Shown here one piece after another: positions 50,588-62,074 of a stretch of DNA of 64,000 bases. Positions within the stretch are counted from its first letter, which is position 1; every line of letters begins with the position of its first letter. The notes under the pieces are model-generated. The model saw only the letters and a program-made list of their open reading frames with translations, was not told the origin of the DNA and searched no databases. Location of the stretch: positions 122,175-186,174 of the forward strand of contig NZ_GG700527.1 of the NCBI RefSeq assembly GCF_000163295.1. The letters are read 5' to 3'. Origin of the DNA: Anaerococcus vaginalis ATCC 51170. Lineage in GTDB: Bacteria > Bacillota > Clostridia > Tissierellales > Peptoniphilaceae. Both the position numbers and the translations under genes were made by a program.

Positions 50588-50619
50588 AAAAATCTTCAAG
50601 TAAAACTTGAAGATTTTTT
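50588..50619 (+). terminator. Bidirectional terminator between the coiled-coil gene and fbp
   Basis: The perfect 14-bp stem AAAAATCTTCAAGT / ACTTGAAGATTTTT with loop AAA serves both converging genes. Confidence 0.88.
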
Positions 50620-50621
50620 CT

Positions 50622-52559
50622 TTAAGAATTTATTTTATTTGAAATATTTTTGCCCTTATCTATAACTTCCAATAATTCTTTCAAAACTTCTATTCTTGCT
50701 CTTATTTTTTCGCCTTCATCTGTATCTTTTATAAGCATTCTTGGAATAAGTTTTTCAGTTTCGTAAATTTTTGGAGTATAGGCTCCCATGTTATCTCTAA
50801 TGTGTGAATATGAAACGTGTTCTGCAAGGGCTACGTGGTGGGAATTATACATCAAAGTGTAGCCTGCAATGCCTGTCTTTTTTTGGTAAGGTTTTGAAAT
50901 TCCACCGTCAATTACATATAATTTTCCATTTGCTCTTACTGGTTTTTTACCTTCTTTGACTCTAACTGGGACGTGACCGTTTATAATTCTTCTTCTTTCG
51001 CATTTTAAATCAAATTCATCCAAAATTTTATCGCAAATTTCTTCTTTTTTATTTAAATCATAATAAGCATTCATTTTTTCGTATTTTAAATTTTTATCAT
51101 CTACCAATAAATTTTCAAAATACGAATATTGACTTTTGCCAAAAATTGGAGATTTTTTTCCACAAACCAAGTACCAGCAAATATCTTGAGCAAATTCTTT
51201 TTTCTTTGAATCATTTGAAAAATAAGCATCTCTTGCAAGCTTATCAAAAATATCAAGCATGGCTTTTCCTTTATAGGATTTGCCATTTATTTTTACTTCT
51301 TGGAAATTTCCATCAGAGTCCATTGGAATACAACCGTGAAATAAAAGCGAACCGTTGGATTTTTTGTACATTGAACCATTTGTGTACATAAATTTAATGT
51401 GCCTATTTAAAAGAAGGTTTTTTGAAAATTCTTTTTGGAGAATATCAATTATAAATTCTTCTTCATAAGTTAATTTTGATGGATTTTTTGGGTCAATAGT
51501 TGGGAAATTTGTATCAAGAAGTTTTGCTCCCTTATAGGTCATGTCATCAAAATTAATATGTTTCAAAGAATTTCTATCATCCATATTAAAATCTGGATTT
51601 CTTTCAAGAAGCAAGCTATCAAGTTTAAACCTAATTACGCTCATAGCTTTATACATTTTTGCAGCCACATCTTTATTTACCTTATCGTAAATATTTTCTT
51701 CAAAAATTTTCGGCATAAATCTCTCACATGGGTCATCCCTATAAGTTTTCATCGAAAATTCATAAAGTGGTCTTAAATTTATTCCATAACCTTCTTCAAT
51801 AAAGTCAAAATTATTGTAGGAAAATGCATTGCAAAGGCAAGCTGCAATCAAAGCTTTATTTCCACTTACAGCTCCCATCCAAGCAAGATCGTGATTTCCC
51901 CACTGAATATCAACATTTGGAAAAGAAATTAATTCATCCATAATAATATGAGGTTCAGGGCCTCTGTCGTAAATATCTCCAACTATGTGGAGGCTATCAA
52001 CAGAAATTCTTTGGATTAGGCTTGATAAAACAATAATAAAATCATCAGCAGCCTTATATTTTATAATATTTTCAATTATCTTTTCATAATATAATTTTTT
52101 ATTAAATTCAGAATCATTTGTGTACAAAAGTTCATCGATAATTTCTTTGTAATTTGTAGGAAATTTTTCTTTTACTGTATCTTTTGGATATTTTGTAGAA
52201 ACAAACCTAAACAAATTTACAAGTCTGTGAATATTAATTGTGTACCAATCATCATCAACAATATTTTCTTCCTTTAATCTTACAAGTTCTCTTTCTGGAT
52301 TATAAATCAAACTTGCCAAATCGTCTTGGTCTTTTTTTATCAAAGTATCGCCAAAATATTGCTTAGTCTTATCTCTAATATTTCCAGCAGCCGACCTTAA
52401 AAGATGAATAAAAGCCTTAGCCTCTCCATGAAGATCAGAAAAAAAGTATTCAGTTCCCTTTGGAAGGTATAATTTTGCGTTTAAACCAATCAATTCATCA
52501 ACTAAATGAGTCCTACTTGGATAATTTTCTCTAAGAAGATTTAAATATTTTTCGTTCAT
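50622..52559 (-). CDS. fbp: Fructose-1,6-bisphosphatase, class III
   Basis: A 645-residue enzyme of the large Firmicute class III type, which dephosphorylates fructose 1,6-bisphosphate in gluconeogenesis. It has a metallophosphatase core: FFSDLHGEA near residue 40, HIVGDIYDRGPEPH near 175, IQWGNHDLAWMG near 208, INGHVPVRVKEG near 530. The start is set at 52559 because AAAGGG lies just before this ATG; the frame continues 12 codons further upstream without family sequence. The length fits the family (about 640-670). Confidence 0.95.
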   Translation of the reverse strand: MNEKYLNLLRENYPSRTHLVDELIGLNAKLYLPKGTEYFFSDLHGEAKAFIHLLRSAAGNIRDKTKQYFGDTLIKKDQDDLASLIYNPERELVRLKEENIVDDDWYTINIHRLVNLFRFVSTKYPKDTVKEKFPTNYKEIIDELLYTNDSEFNKKLYYEKIIENIIKYKAADDFIIVLSSLIQRISVDSLHIVGDIYDRGPEPHIIMDELISFPNVDIQWGNHDLAWMGAVSGNKALIAACLCNAFSYNNFDFIEEGYGINLRPLYEFSMKTYRDDPCERFMPKIFEENIYDKVNKDVAAKMYKAMSVIRFKLDSLLLERNPDFNMDDRNSLKHINFDDMTYKGAKLLDTNFPTIDPKNPSKLTYEEEFIIDILQKEFSKNLLLNRHIKFMYTNGSMYKKSNGSLLFHGCIPMDSDGNFQEVKINGKSYKGKAMLDIFDKLARDAYFSNDSKKKEFAQDICWYLVCGKKSPIFGKSQYSYFENLLVDDKNLKYEKMNAYYDLNKKEEICDKILDEFDLKCERRRIINGHVPVRVKEGKKPVRANGKLYVIDGGISKPYQKKTGIAGYTLMYNSHHVALAEHVSYSHIRDNMGAYTPKIYETEKLIPRMLIKDTDEGEKIRARIEVLKELLEVIDKGKNISNKINS

Positions 52560-52646
52560 AACAAACCCTTTCATAATAATTTCAAAAAAAAGCAAGGCTA
52601 ACCTTACTTTTTCTCTTTTCTATACCTATATTAAATTCAAAACAAC

Positions 52647-53273
52647 TTACTTATTTTCTATATTTTCTTTTCTATTACTTACAATATCTTTTTGATTTGT
52701 ATTTCCCTCATCTTTTTTAACAAAAACTTGAGGATTTTCTTCTATCTTATTTTCTTTGGAATTTTTATCAGAAATTTCAATTTCTTTTTCATCTTCATTT
52801 ATTTTTTCAAAAGTTTTATTATCATCAACATTTATTTCATTAGAATTTTCTTCATCATAATAAACTTTGCTTTTTTCCCTAAGACCAATCATAGAACCAA
52901 TAATAAGGAAAATATTAAAAATATAGCTTACAATAAAAATTTTATCTCTAAAAAACACATGGCCGATAATAGAAATAAAAATAAAGAAAAATCCTGTAAA
53001 AATATTAAATAAAAAATATTCCCCAAACTTTATAGATTTAAAAATCTTCCTATCTACAGATGCGATTAATATAAATAACAAAAAAAGCATCACAAACAAA
53101 ATAGGTTTAATTATTTCAAGCGAAATATTTGAAAAGCCTAACAAATCAAAAATGGCAAAAACATAATTCCTATTTACCAATAAAGAAAACAAACTTGCCA
53201 AAAAAAGTGCCAAGCTAATAAACAAATAATAAATTGATGCTAGTCCTAAAAAAAACTTACTAATTTTTTTCAT
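52647..53273 (-). CDS. Four-helix membrane protein with acidic cytoplasmic tail
   Basis: A 208-residue protein of unknown function. Four hydrophobic helices lie at about residues 8-30, 55-72, 85-107 and 112-130, followed by about 75 residues of charged low-complexity sequence (Glu, Asp, Lys, Asn) that is probably disordered and, with an even number of helices, on the same side as the N-terminus. GGAGG lies just before the ATG. It sits between fbp and a divergent nitroreductase gene. I recognise no family. Confidence 0.65.
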   Translation of the reverse strand: MKKISKFFLGLASIYYLFISLALFLASLFSLLVNRNYVFAIFDLLGFSNISLEIIKPILFVMLFLLFILIASVDRKIFKSIKFGEYFLFNIFTGFFFIFISIIGHVFFRDKIFIVSYIFNIFLIIGSMIGLREKSKVYYDEENSNEINVDDNKTFEKINEDEKEIEISDKNSKENKIEENPQVFVKKDEGNTNQKDIVSNRKENIENK

Positions 53274-53389
53274 TAAATCCTCCTATTTAAATTAATTATA
53301 CCACAAATATACAAAATCTACTTATCTATAAAAAACGATTTTTGATAAAAAATTTTATAGTATAATAAAAGAAAAGAAGGGAGATATTT

Positions 53390-53902
53390 ATGGATTTTGA
53401 CAAGGTAATAGATACAAGAGTTTCAACAAGAAAATATATAGATAAAAAAATTGAAAAAAATAATCTAGAAAAAATTGTAGATGCAGGAGTAAAAGCCCCA
53501 GTTGGAAATAGCTTATACGAAAATATGGCAATAACTGTAATAAGCAATAAGGATTTAATTCAAGAAATTTTAGAAGAAGCTAGAGAAATTGTAAATGATC
53601 CAAAAGCAAATCCGATTTATTCAGCTCCATATTTAATAATAATTTCAGCAAAAGAAGGTCACATAACAAGACTTGAAGATACAGCTTGCATTATAGAAAA
53701 TATGGCACTAAAAGCAACAGATCTTGAAATAGGCTCTTGTTATATAAGGGGAATGTTTGAAAGATTCGATAAAGATGCAAGATTTATCAAAAAATTAAAT
53801 TTAGAAGAAAATTTCTATCCAGTTCATGGTCTTATACTTGGTTATCCTAAAGAAAAATTACAAGGCAAAAATCATAAGATAAAAACAAATTATATAGACT
53901 GA
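53390..53902 (+). CDS. Nitroreductase family protein (FMN-dependent)
   Basis: A 170-residue short nitroreductase. The N-terminal RVSTRKYIDKKI holds the conserved FMN-binding Arg-Ser/Thr-x-Arg pattern. APVGNSLYENMAIT lies near residue 45, and DTACIIENMALKATDLEIGSCYIRG near 105 is the dimer/flavin segment. Such enzymes reduce quinones, nitro groups or flavins with NAD(P)H. AAGGGAG precedes the ATG. It lies upstream of rpoB but is followed by separate promoters. Confidence 0.85.
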   Translation: MDFDKVIDTRVSTRKYIDKKIEKNNLEKIVDAGVKAPVGNSLYENMAITVISNKDLIQEILEEAREIVNDPKANPIYSAPYLIIISAKEGHITRLEDTACIIENMALKATDLEIGSCYIRGMFERFDKDARFIKKLNLEENFYPVHGLILGYPKEKLQGKNHKIKTNYID

Positions 53903-53907
53903 TTTAT

Positions 53908-53935
53908 TTGACAAATTTACAAAAAAATATATAGT
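53908..53935 (+). promoter_or_regulatory. rpoBC upstream promoter
   Basis: TTGACA (53908-53913) and TATAGT (53930-53935) with 16-bp spacer, just after the nitroreductase stop. Confidence 0.5.
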
Positions 53936-53986
53936 AAGTGAAAATCAAATAGAGATTAAAATAATTTGAAAAATCTCCTAAATTAT

Positions 53987-54016
53987 TTGACATTTACTAG
54001 CGTGTAGTGATATAAT
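53987..54016 (+). promoter_or_regulatory. rpoBC main promoter
   Basis: TTGACA (53987-53992) and TATAAT (54011-54016) with 18-bp spacer; both hexamers are consensus. Confidence 0.75.
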
Positions 54017-54021
54017 AAACA

Positions 54022-54156
54022 ATTGCTAGAATTCTAATTTAGCGAGATTTTTTATTTATGTAAAAAAGGCTTAGTTTTCTATTTTAAGCCTAGAAATTAC
54101 ATAAAAGGTCATAAGCAAAGTTTTAGGCTAAAAGCAAGATAAAGGAGTAATTTATA
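54022..54156 (+). other. rpoB leader with hairpins
   Basis: About 135 transcribed bases precede the GTG. They include a GCTA...TAGC hairpin ending in GAGATTTTTT (about 54025-54055), which resembles a weak attenuator, and a second hairpin GGCTTA / TAAGCC near 54068-54090. No leader peptide is evident. Confidence 0.4.
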
Positions 54157-57100
54157 GTGCAATATCATAAAGAGTTATTTGGTAAAACTGAACGTGTTAG
54201 CTTTTCTAAATTTCCTCAAGTTCTTGATTTGCCAAACCTATTAAAAGTTCAAAAAGACTCTTATAGGTGGTTTGTCGAAGAAGGATTGGGAGAAATCTTG
54301 GAAGATATTTCCCCAATCGAAGATTATAATGGCAATTTAATACTTGAATTTGTTGGATATGATTTTGATGATGAAACAAAATATACAATAGAAGAAGCAA
54401 AATACAAAGACACAACATATTCTAGAGACCTTAAAGTTAAGGCTAGGCTTATTAATAAGGAAACTGAAGAAGTAAAAGAGCAAGAAGTATTTATGGGAGA
54501 TTTCCCAATGATGACAGACTCAGCAACTTTCGTAATAAATGGTGCTGAAAGAGTTATTGTAAGTCAGCTTGTAAGAAGTCCTGGAGTTTATTATGCATCA
54601 GAGCTTGATAAATCAGGAAATAAAATGTATTCTTCAACAGTTATACCTAACAGAGGAGCATGGATTGAATTTGATACTGACGCATCTCATACAGTAAATG
54701 TAAGACTTGATCGTACAAGAAAACTTCCAGCTACAACTCTTGTAAGAGCTTTACTTTTTGAAAATGATGAAGAAATAATTGAAGCTTTAGGAGATACTGA
54801 ACATTTAAGAAACACTCTTGAAAAAGAAAATTCAGAAACAAGCGAAGAAGCTTTAATAGAAATTTACAAAAAATTAAAACCAGGAGACCCTGCCAGTCTA
54901 GAATCTGCACAAAATTTAATAAATAATCTTTTATTCGATGATAGAAGATATGACCTTGCTAAAGTAGGAAGATACAAATACAACAAGAAACTAGCTTTAC
55001 ATGATAGGCTTATAGATCAAATTTCTGCAAAAGATGTAGTAAGTGATGAAACAGGCGAGCTTTTTGTAAAAGCTGGAGAAATGATAGATAGACAAACTGC
55101 TCTTAATATAGAAAATAGCGGAATTAATGTTGTAGACATAATTGTAAAACAAGAAAACGGTGAGGACAAAGAATTAAGAATTTGTGGAAACCACTTTGTT
55201 TATCTTGATTCTTTTGAAGAATTAGAGGGATTTGATCTTGAAGATCTTGAATTATCAGAAAAAGTATATTATCCAGTAATGAGAGAAATACTTGACGAAA
55301 ATGAAGATAAAGAATCAATTATAAATGAAATTGAAAGAAGAAAAAAAGAACTTTGTCCAAAAAATATAGTAAAATCTGATATTCTTGCTGCAGTAAATTA
55401 TCAATTTAACCTTTTTGAAGGAATAGGCGATGTTGATGATATTGACCACTTAGGAAATAGAAGAGTTAGAGGCGTTGGAGAATTATTACAAAACCAATTT
55501 AGAATTGGTCTTGCAAGAATGGAAAGAGTTGTAAGAGAAAGAATGACAACTCAAGATCCTGACCTTGCAACTCCTCAAGGACTTATAAATATAAAACCAG
55601 TAACAGCTGTAATAAAAGAATTTTTCGGCTCAAGTCAGCTTTCACAATTTATGGATCAAACAAATCCAATGAGTGAGCTAACTCACAAAAGAAGATTATC
55701 AGCTTTAGGACCAGGTGGACTTTCAAGAGATAGGGCAGGAGTAGAAGTAAGGGACGTTCACGATTCCCACTACGGAAGAATTTGTCCAATAGAAACTCCA
55801 GAAGGACCAAACATCGGTCTAATTACATCTCTTACAACTTATGCAAGAATTAATAAATACGGATTTATTGAAACACCTTACAGAAAAGTTGGCAAAGATG
55901 GACACGTAACAGATGAAATAGATTATTTAACAGCAGATGTTGAAGATAATTTCATAATTGCCCAAGCTAACGAGCCACTTGATGAAAATAATAGATTTAT
56001 AAATGACCGTGTTTCAGGACGTGGTATAAATGGAGAAAATGATATTTATCCAAGAGAAAAAGTTGAATACATGGACGTTTCTCCTCAACAAATCGTATCA
56101 GTTGGAGCAAGTTTGATTCCTTTCTTAGAAAATGACGACTCAACACGTGCTCTAATGGGTGCCAACATGCAAAGACAAGCAGTTCCTCTTTTAAAATCCC
56201 AAGCTCCAATAGTTGCTACAGGAATTGAACATAGGGCTGCAAAAGATTCTGGTGTTTGTGTAGTAAGCAAAAATGCTGGAGAAGTTGTATATGTTGGAGA
56301 TGAAAAAATCAGAATCAAAAGAGATTCAGATGGAGAAATTGATTATTATAGACTTCTTAAATTTAGACGTGCAAACCAAGGAACAACAATTAACCAAAGA
56401 CCAATTGTAAAACTTGGAGAACATGTTGATGCAAATGAAATAATTGCAGATGGTCCTTCAACAGAACAAGGAGAGCTTGCCCTTGGTAAAAATATTCTCA
56501 TTGCCTTTACAACATGGGAAGGATATAACTACGAAGATGCTATGCTTTTAAATGAACAATTAGTAATGGATGATGTCCTTACATCAGTTCACATAGAAGA
56601 GCATGAATGTGAAGCTCGTGAAACAAAACTTGGTGCTGAAGAAATAACAAAAGATATTCCAAATGTTGGCGATGACATGAAGAAAAATCTTGATGAAAAT
56701 GGTGTTATTAGAATCGGTGCTGAAGTTAAAAGTGGCGATATTTTGGTAGGAAAAGTTTCGCCAAAAGGAGAAACTGAACTATCTCCAGAAGAAAGACTAT
56801 TAAGAGCAATCTTTGGAGAAAAAGCTCGTGAAGTTCGTGACACATCACTTACAGTTCCACATGGAGAAAGTGGTATTGTTGTTGATGTCAAAGAATATAA
56901 CAAAAAAGATGGAGATGAATTATCTCCAGGTGTAAATAAAGTTATTAGAGTTTTTGTTGCAACCAAAAGAAAAATTATGGTTGGAGATAAAATGTGTGGT
57001 AGACACGGTAACAAGGGTGTCGTTTCAAGAATTATGCCAAGAGAAGATATGCCTTTCTTACCAGACGGAACTCCAATTCAAATTTGCTTGAACCCATTAG

Positions 57101-57867
57101 GTATTCCTTCACGTATGAATATCGGACAAGTTTTGGAAGTTCACATGGGTCTTGCTGCAAGAACTATGGGATGGAAGATTGCTACACCAGTATTTGATGG
57201 TGCTTTGGATACAGAAATAGAAGAAGCTCTTGAACAAGCTCAAAAAACAGCTCCATATGTAAATAAAACAGGAAAAATCAGACTTCGTGATGGTAGGACC
57301 GGAGAAGAATTTGATAACCCAGTTACAGTTGGAGTAATGTATATGCTAAAACTTCACCACATGGTTGAAGAAAAAATTCACGCTAGAAGTATTGGACCTT
57401 ACTCACTTGTAACCCAACAACCTTTAGGTGGAAAGGCGCAATTTGGTGGACAAAGATTTGGAGAAATGGAAGTTTGGGCCCTAGAAGCATACGGTGCAAG
57501 TCATACTCTTCAAGAAATGCTAACTGTAAAATCTGATGATGTTACAGGAAGAGTTAAAACTTACGAATCTATTGTTAAGGGAGAAAATGTTCCAGAACCA
57601 GGTACACCAGAATCTTTCAAAGTATTGGTAAAAGAATTACAATCTCTAGCCCTAGATGTTGAGCTTTTAGATGAAGATGGAAATGTAATTGAAATTAAAG
57701 AAAATATAGACGAACAAGATAAGTTCTCAGAAGTTGAAAAGATTGATGCATCAAAAATTAGAAGCCAATCAAAAAAACTTAGTGGAGCAAATCTTTCAGC
57801 AAAAGAAGAGGAAAAAGTAGAAGTAACAGATTCTACTAATGAAGATATAGAAGAGCTAGAAGATTAA
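54157..57867 (+). CDS. rpoB: DNA-directed RNA polymerase subunit beta
   Basis: A 1236-residue protein. GTG start with AAAGGAG 9 bases upstream. The rifampicin region is intact ([33 protein letters not shown], near residue 490-525), as are [15 protein letters not shown] near 945 and the C-terminal clamp [20 protein letters not shown] short acidic tail (about 60 residues, ending EDIEELED) extends past the usual end. rpoC starts 10 bases later. The usual rplK-rplA-rplJ-rplL genes are not upstream. Confidence 0.98.
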   Translation: MQYHKELFGKTERVSFSKFPQVLDLPNLLKVQKDSYRWFVEEGLGEILEDISPIEDYNGNLILEFVGYDFDDETKYTIEEAKYKDTTYSRDLKVKARLINKETEEVKEQEVFMGDFPMMTDSATFVINGAERVIVSQLVRSPGVYYASELDKSGNKMYSSTVIPNRGAWIEFDTDASHTVNVRLDRTRKLPATTLVRALLFENDEEIIEALGDTEHLRNTLEKENSETSEEALIEIYKKLKPGDPASLESAQNLINNLLFDDRRYDLAKVGRYKYNKKLALHDRLIDQISAKDVVSDETGELFVKAGEMIDRQTALNIENSGINVVDIIVKQENGEDKELRICGNHFVYLDSFEELEGFDLEDLELSEKVYYPVMREILDENEDKESIINEIERRKKELCPKNIVKSDILAAVNYQFNLFEGIGDVDDIDHLGNRRVRGVGELLQNQFRIGLARMERVVRERMTTQDPDLATPQGLINIKPVTAVIKEFFGSSQLSQFMDQTNPMSELTHKRRLSALGPGGLSRDRAGVEVRDVHDSHYGRICPIETPEGPNIGLITSLTTYARINKYGFIETPYRKVGKDGHVTDEIDYLTADVEDNFIIAQANEPLDENNRFINDRVSGRGINGENDIYPREKVEYMDVSPQQIVSVGASLIPFLENDDSTRALMGANMQRQAVPLLKSQAPIVATGIEHRAAKDSGVCVVSKNAGEVVYVGDEKIRIKRDSDGEIDYYRLLKFRRANQGTTINQRPIVKLGEHVDANEIIADGPSTEQGELALGKNILIAFTTWEGYNYEDAMLLNEQLVMDDVLTSVHIEEHECEARETKLGAEEITKDIPNVGDDMKKNLDENGVIRIGAEVKSGDILVGKVSPKGETELSPEERLLRAIFGEKAREVRDTSLTVPHGESGIVVDVKEYNKKDGDELSPGVNKVIRVFVATKRKIMVGDKMCGRHGNKGVVSRIMPREDMPFLPDGTPIQICLNPLGIPSRMNIGQVLEVHMGLAARTMGWKIATPVFDGALDTEIEEALEQAQKTAPYVNKTGKIRLRDGRTGEEFDNPVTVGVMYMLKLHHMVEEKIHARSIGPYSLVTQQPLGGKAQFGGQRFGEMEVWALEAYGASHTLQEMLTVKSDDVTGRVKTYESIVKGENVPEPGTPESFKVLVKELQSLALDVELLDEDGNVIEIKENIDEQDKFSEVEKIDASKIRSQSKKLSGANLSAKEEEKVEVTDSTNEDIEELED

Positions 57868-57877
57868 GGGGGATTTT

Positions 57878-60800
57878 TTGTCAGAATTACAAGAATTTGG
57901 TGCTATGAGAATGAAAATAGCATCTCCTGAAAAAATCAGATCATGGTCCCATGGCGAAGTAAAAAAACCAGAAACTATCAATTACAGAACACTTAAACCT
58001 GAAAAAGATGGTTTATTCTGTGAGAAAATTTTTGGACCAACCAAGGATTATGAATGCTCTTGTGGTAAATACAAGAGAATTAGATATAAGGGTGTTGTTT
58101 GCGAAAAATGTGGTGTTGAAGTAACAAAATCTAAAGTAAGACGTGAAAGAATGGGACATATTGAACTTGCAGCTCCTGTAAGTCATATATGGTATTTCAA
58201 AGGAATCCCTTCAAAAATGGGTCTTCTATTAGATATGAGTCCAAGAGTTTTGGAAAAAATATTATATTTCGCATCCTATGTAGTAATAAATCCTGGAGAA
58301 ACTGAATATTACGAAAAACAAGAATTATCTGAAAGCGAATATTCAGAGGCTCTAGATAATTATCCAGATGATACAGAATTTCAAGCTGAAATGGGAGCAG
58401 AAGCTGTTAAAAAACTTCTTGCTAACATGGATCTTAAAAAAGAATATGAATCTTTAATGAAAGAACTTGAAGATGCAAAAGGACAAAAGAAAGTAAGAAT
58501 TTCTAGAAGACTTGAAGTAGTCGATGCATTTTTAACAAGTGGCAATAAACCAGAATGGATGATACTTGATGTTCTTCCAGTTATGCCACCAGAACTTAGA
58601 CCAATGGTTCAACTTGAAGGTGGAAGATTTGCAACAAGTGATTTAAATGATTTATATAGAAGAGTTATAAATAGAAACAACAGATTAAAAAGACTTCTTG
58701 ATATTGGAGCTCCAGAAATCATTGTAAGAAATGAAAAGAGAATGCTCCAAGAAGCTGTCGACGCTTTAATAGATAATGGTAGACGTGGACGTGCTGTAAC
58801 AGGTGCATCAAATAGAAATATGAAATCTCTATCAGATTTATTAAAAGGTAAAAGTGGTAGATTTAGACAAAACTTACTTGGAAAAAGAGTAGATTATTCA
58901 GGACGTTCTGTAATAGTTGTAGGTCCAAATCTTAAATTTAACCAATGTGGTTTGCCACAAGAGATGGCTCTAGAATTATTCAAACCTTTTATAATGAATA
59001 AGGTTGTGGAAAAAGACCTTGCTCATAATTTAAAATCTGCAAAAAAAATGGTTGAGAAAAAAGATCCAAGAGTATATGAAATACTTGAAGAAGTAATAAA
59101 AGACCATCCAGTTTTATTAAACCGTGCCCCTACACTTCACAGACTTGGTATCCAAGCTTTTGAACCAGTTTTGGTTGAAGGAAAGGCAATGAAACTTCAC
59201 CCACTTGCTTGTCCTGCTTTTAATGCGGACTTTGATGGGGACCAAATGGCAATCCATTTGCCTTTATCAAATGAAGCCCAAATTGAAGCAAGACTTTTGA
59301 TGATGTCAACAAACAATATTCTTGGTCTAAAAGATGGTAAGGCAATAACAACTCCATCTCAAGATATGGTACTTGGTGCATATTATCTAACAACTATCAA
59401 AGAAGGTGCAAAGGGCGAAGGAATGATTTTTGAAAATATTTCAGAAATGAAAAAAGCTCTTTTAAATCATGATGTTACCCTTCAAACAAAAGTTGGAGTA
59501 AGAATTAAAAAAGATGAAAAAGATCCTGGAAAAATTGTAAATTCTTCAGTTGGTAGATTTATCTACAATGAAGGAATTCCACAAGATTTAGGATATGTAA
59601 ATAGAAAAGAAGATCCATATTCTCTAGAAGTTGATCAAGTTACATCATCTGGTGTATTAAAAGAAATTGTTGATCGCTGCTTTAGAAAACATGGAAATAT
59701 TAAAACAGCTTCAGTTCTAGATTATATTAAATCAACAGGATATAAGTTCTCAACTCTTTCAGGACTAACAGTTTCTATGTCAGATGTTACAATTCCACAT
59801 CAAAAATGGGATATAGTTTCAAAAGCTGATGAAGAAGTTGATAAGTATGAAAAACTTTATAGACGTGGATTTATAACTGATAACGAAAGATATGAAAAAG
59901 TTATTGATATTTGGAGAGAAGCAACTGATGAAGTAACAGCAGCTCTTCTTGATGAATTAAAATCTGACAATAATATTAAAATATTTGCAGATTCTGGAGC
60001 CCGTGGTTCTACAAACCAAATTAGGCAATTAGGCGGAATGCGTGGACTTATGTCAAGAGCCGATGGAAAAATCATAGAAATTCCTATAAAGGCTAACTTC
60101 CGTGAAGGACTTTCAGTACAAGAATACTTTATTTCAACACACGGTTCTCGTAAGGGACTTACAGATACAGCTTTAAGAACTGCCGATTCAGGATATTTGA
60201 CAAGAAGAATGGTAGATATTTCTCAAGATGTTATCGTAACAGAAGATGATTGTGGTACAGATGGATATGTAGTTGCTCGTGAATTTAAAGATGGCAACGA
60301 ATTAATCGAAAATTTATTTACAAGAATTGTAGGACGTACATCATTTGAAGATATTTATGATAATGATGGGGAACTTATAGTTAGTAAAAATCAAATTATT
60401 GACGAAGATAAGGCCGACAACATTGTAGCTAATGGAATTAAAGAAGTTAAACTTCGTTCAGTTCTAGAATGTAAATCTAAACATGGCGTTTGTGAAAAAT
60501 GTTATGGTAGAAACCTTGCTACAGGCAAGAAAGTAAATATTGGAGAGGCTGTAGGAATTATAGCTGCTCAATCAATCGGAGAGCCAGGTACTCAGCTTAC
60601 AATGAGAACTTTCCACTCAGGAGGAATCGCAGGAGTAGGAATTACTCAAGGTCTTCCAAGGGTTGAGGAGTTATTTGAAGCAAGAAAACCAAAAGGACTT
60701 GCTTTTATTGCAGAAAACTCTGGAACAGTTTCATTAATTCAAAATGAAAAGAAAACTGATGTTGAAATTTTATCAGAAGATGGATATTCTAAAAAATATA

Positions 60801-61438
60801 ATATTCCATTTGGAGCAAGACTTTTAGTATCAGAAGGAGATGTGGTTGAAAAAGGACAACAACTTACAGAAGGTTCCCTTGATCCACACGATGTATTAAA
60901 AGTTTTAGGAAAAGTTGGAGTTCAAGATTATATAACCAAAGAAGTTCAAAAAGTTTACAGACTTCAAGGTGTAGAAATTGACGATAGACATATAGAAGTT
61001 ATTACAAAGCAAATGCTTAAAAAAGTAAAAATAGAAGATGCTGGAGATACAGAATTTTTACCAGGTTCATTGCAAGAAATTAGAGAAGTAAGAATTGCAA
61101 ATGAACAAATGGAAGAAGAAGGCAAAAAGCCATGTAAATATTCTCAACAACTTCTAGGAATTACAAAAGCATCACTTGCTACAGAATCTTGGTTATCAGC
61201 AGCATCTTTCCAAGAAACAACAAGAGTTCTTACAGATGCATCAATAAAAGGAAAAGTTGATGATTTAAAAGGACTAAAAGAAAATATAATCATAGGAAAA
61301 CTAATACCAGCAGGTACAGGAATGAAAGTCTACAATGACTTTGATATTAACTATGAAAATAAAGACCTTGAAGATGCACAAATCCAAATGAATATAGAAG
61401 AAGTAGAAAATAGAGAAAAAGAAGCATTAAATGAATAA
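57878..61438 (+). CDS. rpoC: DNA-directed RNA polymerase subunit beta'
   Basis: A 1186-residue protein. TTG start behind a GGGGGA site. The N-terminal zinc site has Cys pairs in CSCGKYKR and CEKCG (near residues 59-80). The catalytic magnesium triad is in NADFDGDQM (residues 449-457). The second zinc site is formed with [14 protein letters not shown] near 865-878. [13 protein letters not shown] marks the trigger-loop region. The protein ends soon after the clamp with an acidic helix. Co-transcribed with rpoB; terminator follows. Confidence 0.98.
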   Translation: MSELQEFGAMRMKIASPEKIRSWSHGEVKKPETINYRTLKPEKDGLFCEKIFGPTKDYECSCGKYKRIRYKGVVCEKCGVEVTKSKVRRERMGHIELAAPVSHIWYFKGIPSKMGLLLDMSPRVLEKILYFASYVVINPGETEYYEKQELSESEYSEALDNYPDDTEFQAEMGAEAVKKLLANMDLKKEYESLMKELEDAKGQKKVRISRRLEVVDAFLTSGNKPEWMILDVLPVMPPELRPMVQLEGGRFATSDLNDLYRRVINRNNRLKRLLDIGAPEIIVRNEKRMLQEAVDALIDNGRRGRAVTGASNRNMKSLSDLLKGKSGRFRQNLLGKRVDYSGRSVIVVGPNLKFNQCGLPQEMALELFKPFIMNKVVEKDLAHNLKSAKKMVEKKDPRVYEILEEVIKDHPVLLNRAPTLHRLGIQAFEPVLVEGKAMKLHPLACPAFNADFDGDQMAIHLPLSNEAQIEARLLMMSTNNILGLKDGKAITTPSQDMVLGAYYLTTIKEGAKGEGMIFENISEMKKALLNHDVTLQTKVGVRIKKDEKDPGKIVNSSVGRFIYNEGIPQDLGYVNRKEDPYSLEVDQVTSSGVLKEIVDRCFRKHGNIKTASVLDYIKSTGYKFSTLSGLTVSMSDVTIPHQKWDIVSKADEEVDKYEKLYRRGFITDNERYEKVIDIWREATDEVTAALLDELKSDNNIKIFADSGARGSTNQIRQLGGMRGLMSRADGKIIEIPIKANFREGLSVQEYFISTHGSRKGLTDTALRTADSGYLTRRMVDISQDVIVTEDDCGTDGYVVAREFKDGNELIENLFTRIVGRTSFEDIYDNDGELIVSKNQIIDEDKADNIVANGIKEVKLRSVLECKSKHGVCEKCYGRNLATGKKVNIGEAVGIIAAQSIGEPGTQLTMRTFHSGGIAGVGITQGLPRVEELFEARKPKGLAFIAENSGTVSLIQNEKKTDVEILSEDGYSKKYNIPFGARLLVSEGDVVEKGQQLTEGSLDPHDVLKVLGKVGVQDYITKEVQKVYRLQGVEIDDRHIEVITKQMLKKVKIEDAGDTEFLPGSLQEIREVRIANEQMEEEGKKPCKYSQQLLGITKASLATESWLSAASFQETTRVLTDASIKGKVDDLKGLKENIIIGKLIPAGTGMKVYNDFDINYENKDLEDAQIQMNIEEVENREKEALNE

Positions 61439-61443
61439 AAAAC

Positions 61444-61470
61444 AAGAGCCAGCATAAGCTGGCTCTTTTA
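61444..61470 (+). terminator. Terminator after rpoC
   Basis: The stem AAGAGCCAGC / GCTGGCTCTT with loop ATAA is followed by Ts. It ends at the stop of the convergent small membrane protein. Confidence 0.88.
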
Positions 61471-61749
61471 TATTGTATTTATAATATTTAAAACTATAAA
61501 TACCAATAATAAAATTATAGTTAGTTTTTTGTATTTTATATCTTTAAAATTAAAATCAACTTTTTGAACTTTTGCTAGAAATATGGAAAAAATCAAAAAT
61601 CCTAGGGAATAAATTAATGATCTTGTCAAAGATTCTTGTTGACTGTTTTTATAAATGTAAAAAAAAGCCAAATATTGAATAAGCAAAACTAAACTTGCAG
61701 CACAAGGAAGAGCATGAATATATTGTCTGTAATTTTCTTTAGAATTCAT
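61468..61749 (-). CDS. Small membrane protein, three helices
   Basis: A 93-residue protein of unknown function with three hydrophobic segments at about residues 14-33, 42-60 and 74-92 and a short basic loop KVDFNFKDIKYKK between the last two. GGAAAGGAG lies before the ATG. Convergent with rpoC. No family is recognised. Confidence 0.6.
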   Translation of the reverse strand: MNSKENYRQYIHALPCAASLVLLIQYLAFFYIYKNSQQESLTRSLIYSLGFLIFSIFLAKVQKVDFNFKDIKYKKLTIILLLVFIVLNIINTI

Positions 61750-61980
61750 AAAATTCTCCTTTCCAATAAATTCATTATAGGGGATTTATTTGAAATATAC
61801 AAATTAATTTTTAAGTGACTCTTGCAAATTTATAATAAATAATTTAGAAAGAGTCACTTATTATTTTCAAAAAAATTAAGATAGGATAAATAAAAACGCG
61901 TTTTAGGAAAAAGATTTCTTTGCTATAAATACAAATTAATTGTTAAAATTAAAACATATATGAAGATTTAATGAAATCGA
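61750..61980. other. Gene-free spacer with inverted repeats upstream of the FNT channel gene
   Basis: It holds the 11-bp perfect inverted repeat AAGTGACTCTT (61813-61823) / AAGAGTCACTT (61849-61859), with AT-rich pairing inside, and the perfect palindrome AAAACGCGTTTT at 61893-61904. No coding frame is seen. The hairpin may stop transcription in either direction; the palindrome may be an operator. Confidence 0.5.
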
Positions 61981-62009
61981 TTGACTTAATCATTGAAAAG
62001 ATTTAAAAT
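61981..62009 (+). promoter_or_regulatory. Promoter of the FNT-nuoE-nuoF operon
   Basis: TTGACT (61981-61986) and TAAAAT (62004-62009) with a 17-bp spacer. Confidence 0.6.
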
Positions 62010-62074
62010 TTAATTAAGTATAGTTTTAATATATAAAAATATGTCTATATGATTTTAAATAAAAAGGAGGAAGT

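Noticed and set aside
61940-61957. Complete Rex operator
   Set aside because: Only the left half TTGTTAA is good; the right half matches 4 of 7 positions. Kept only as a hint.
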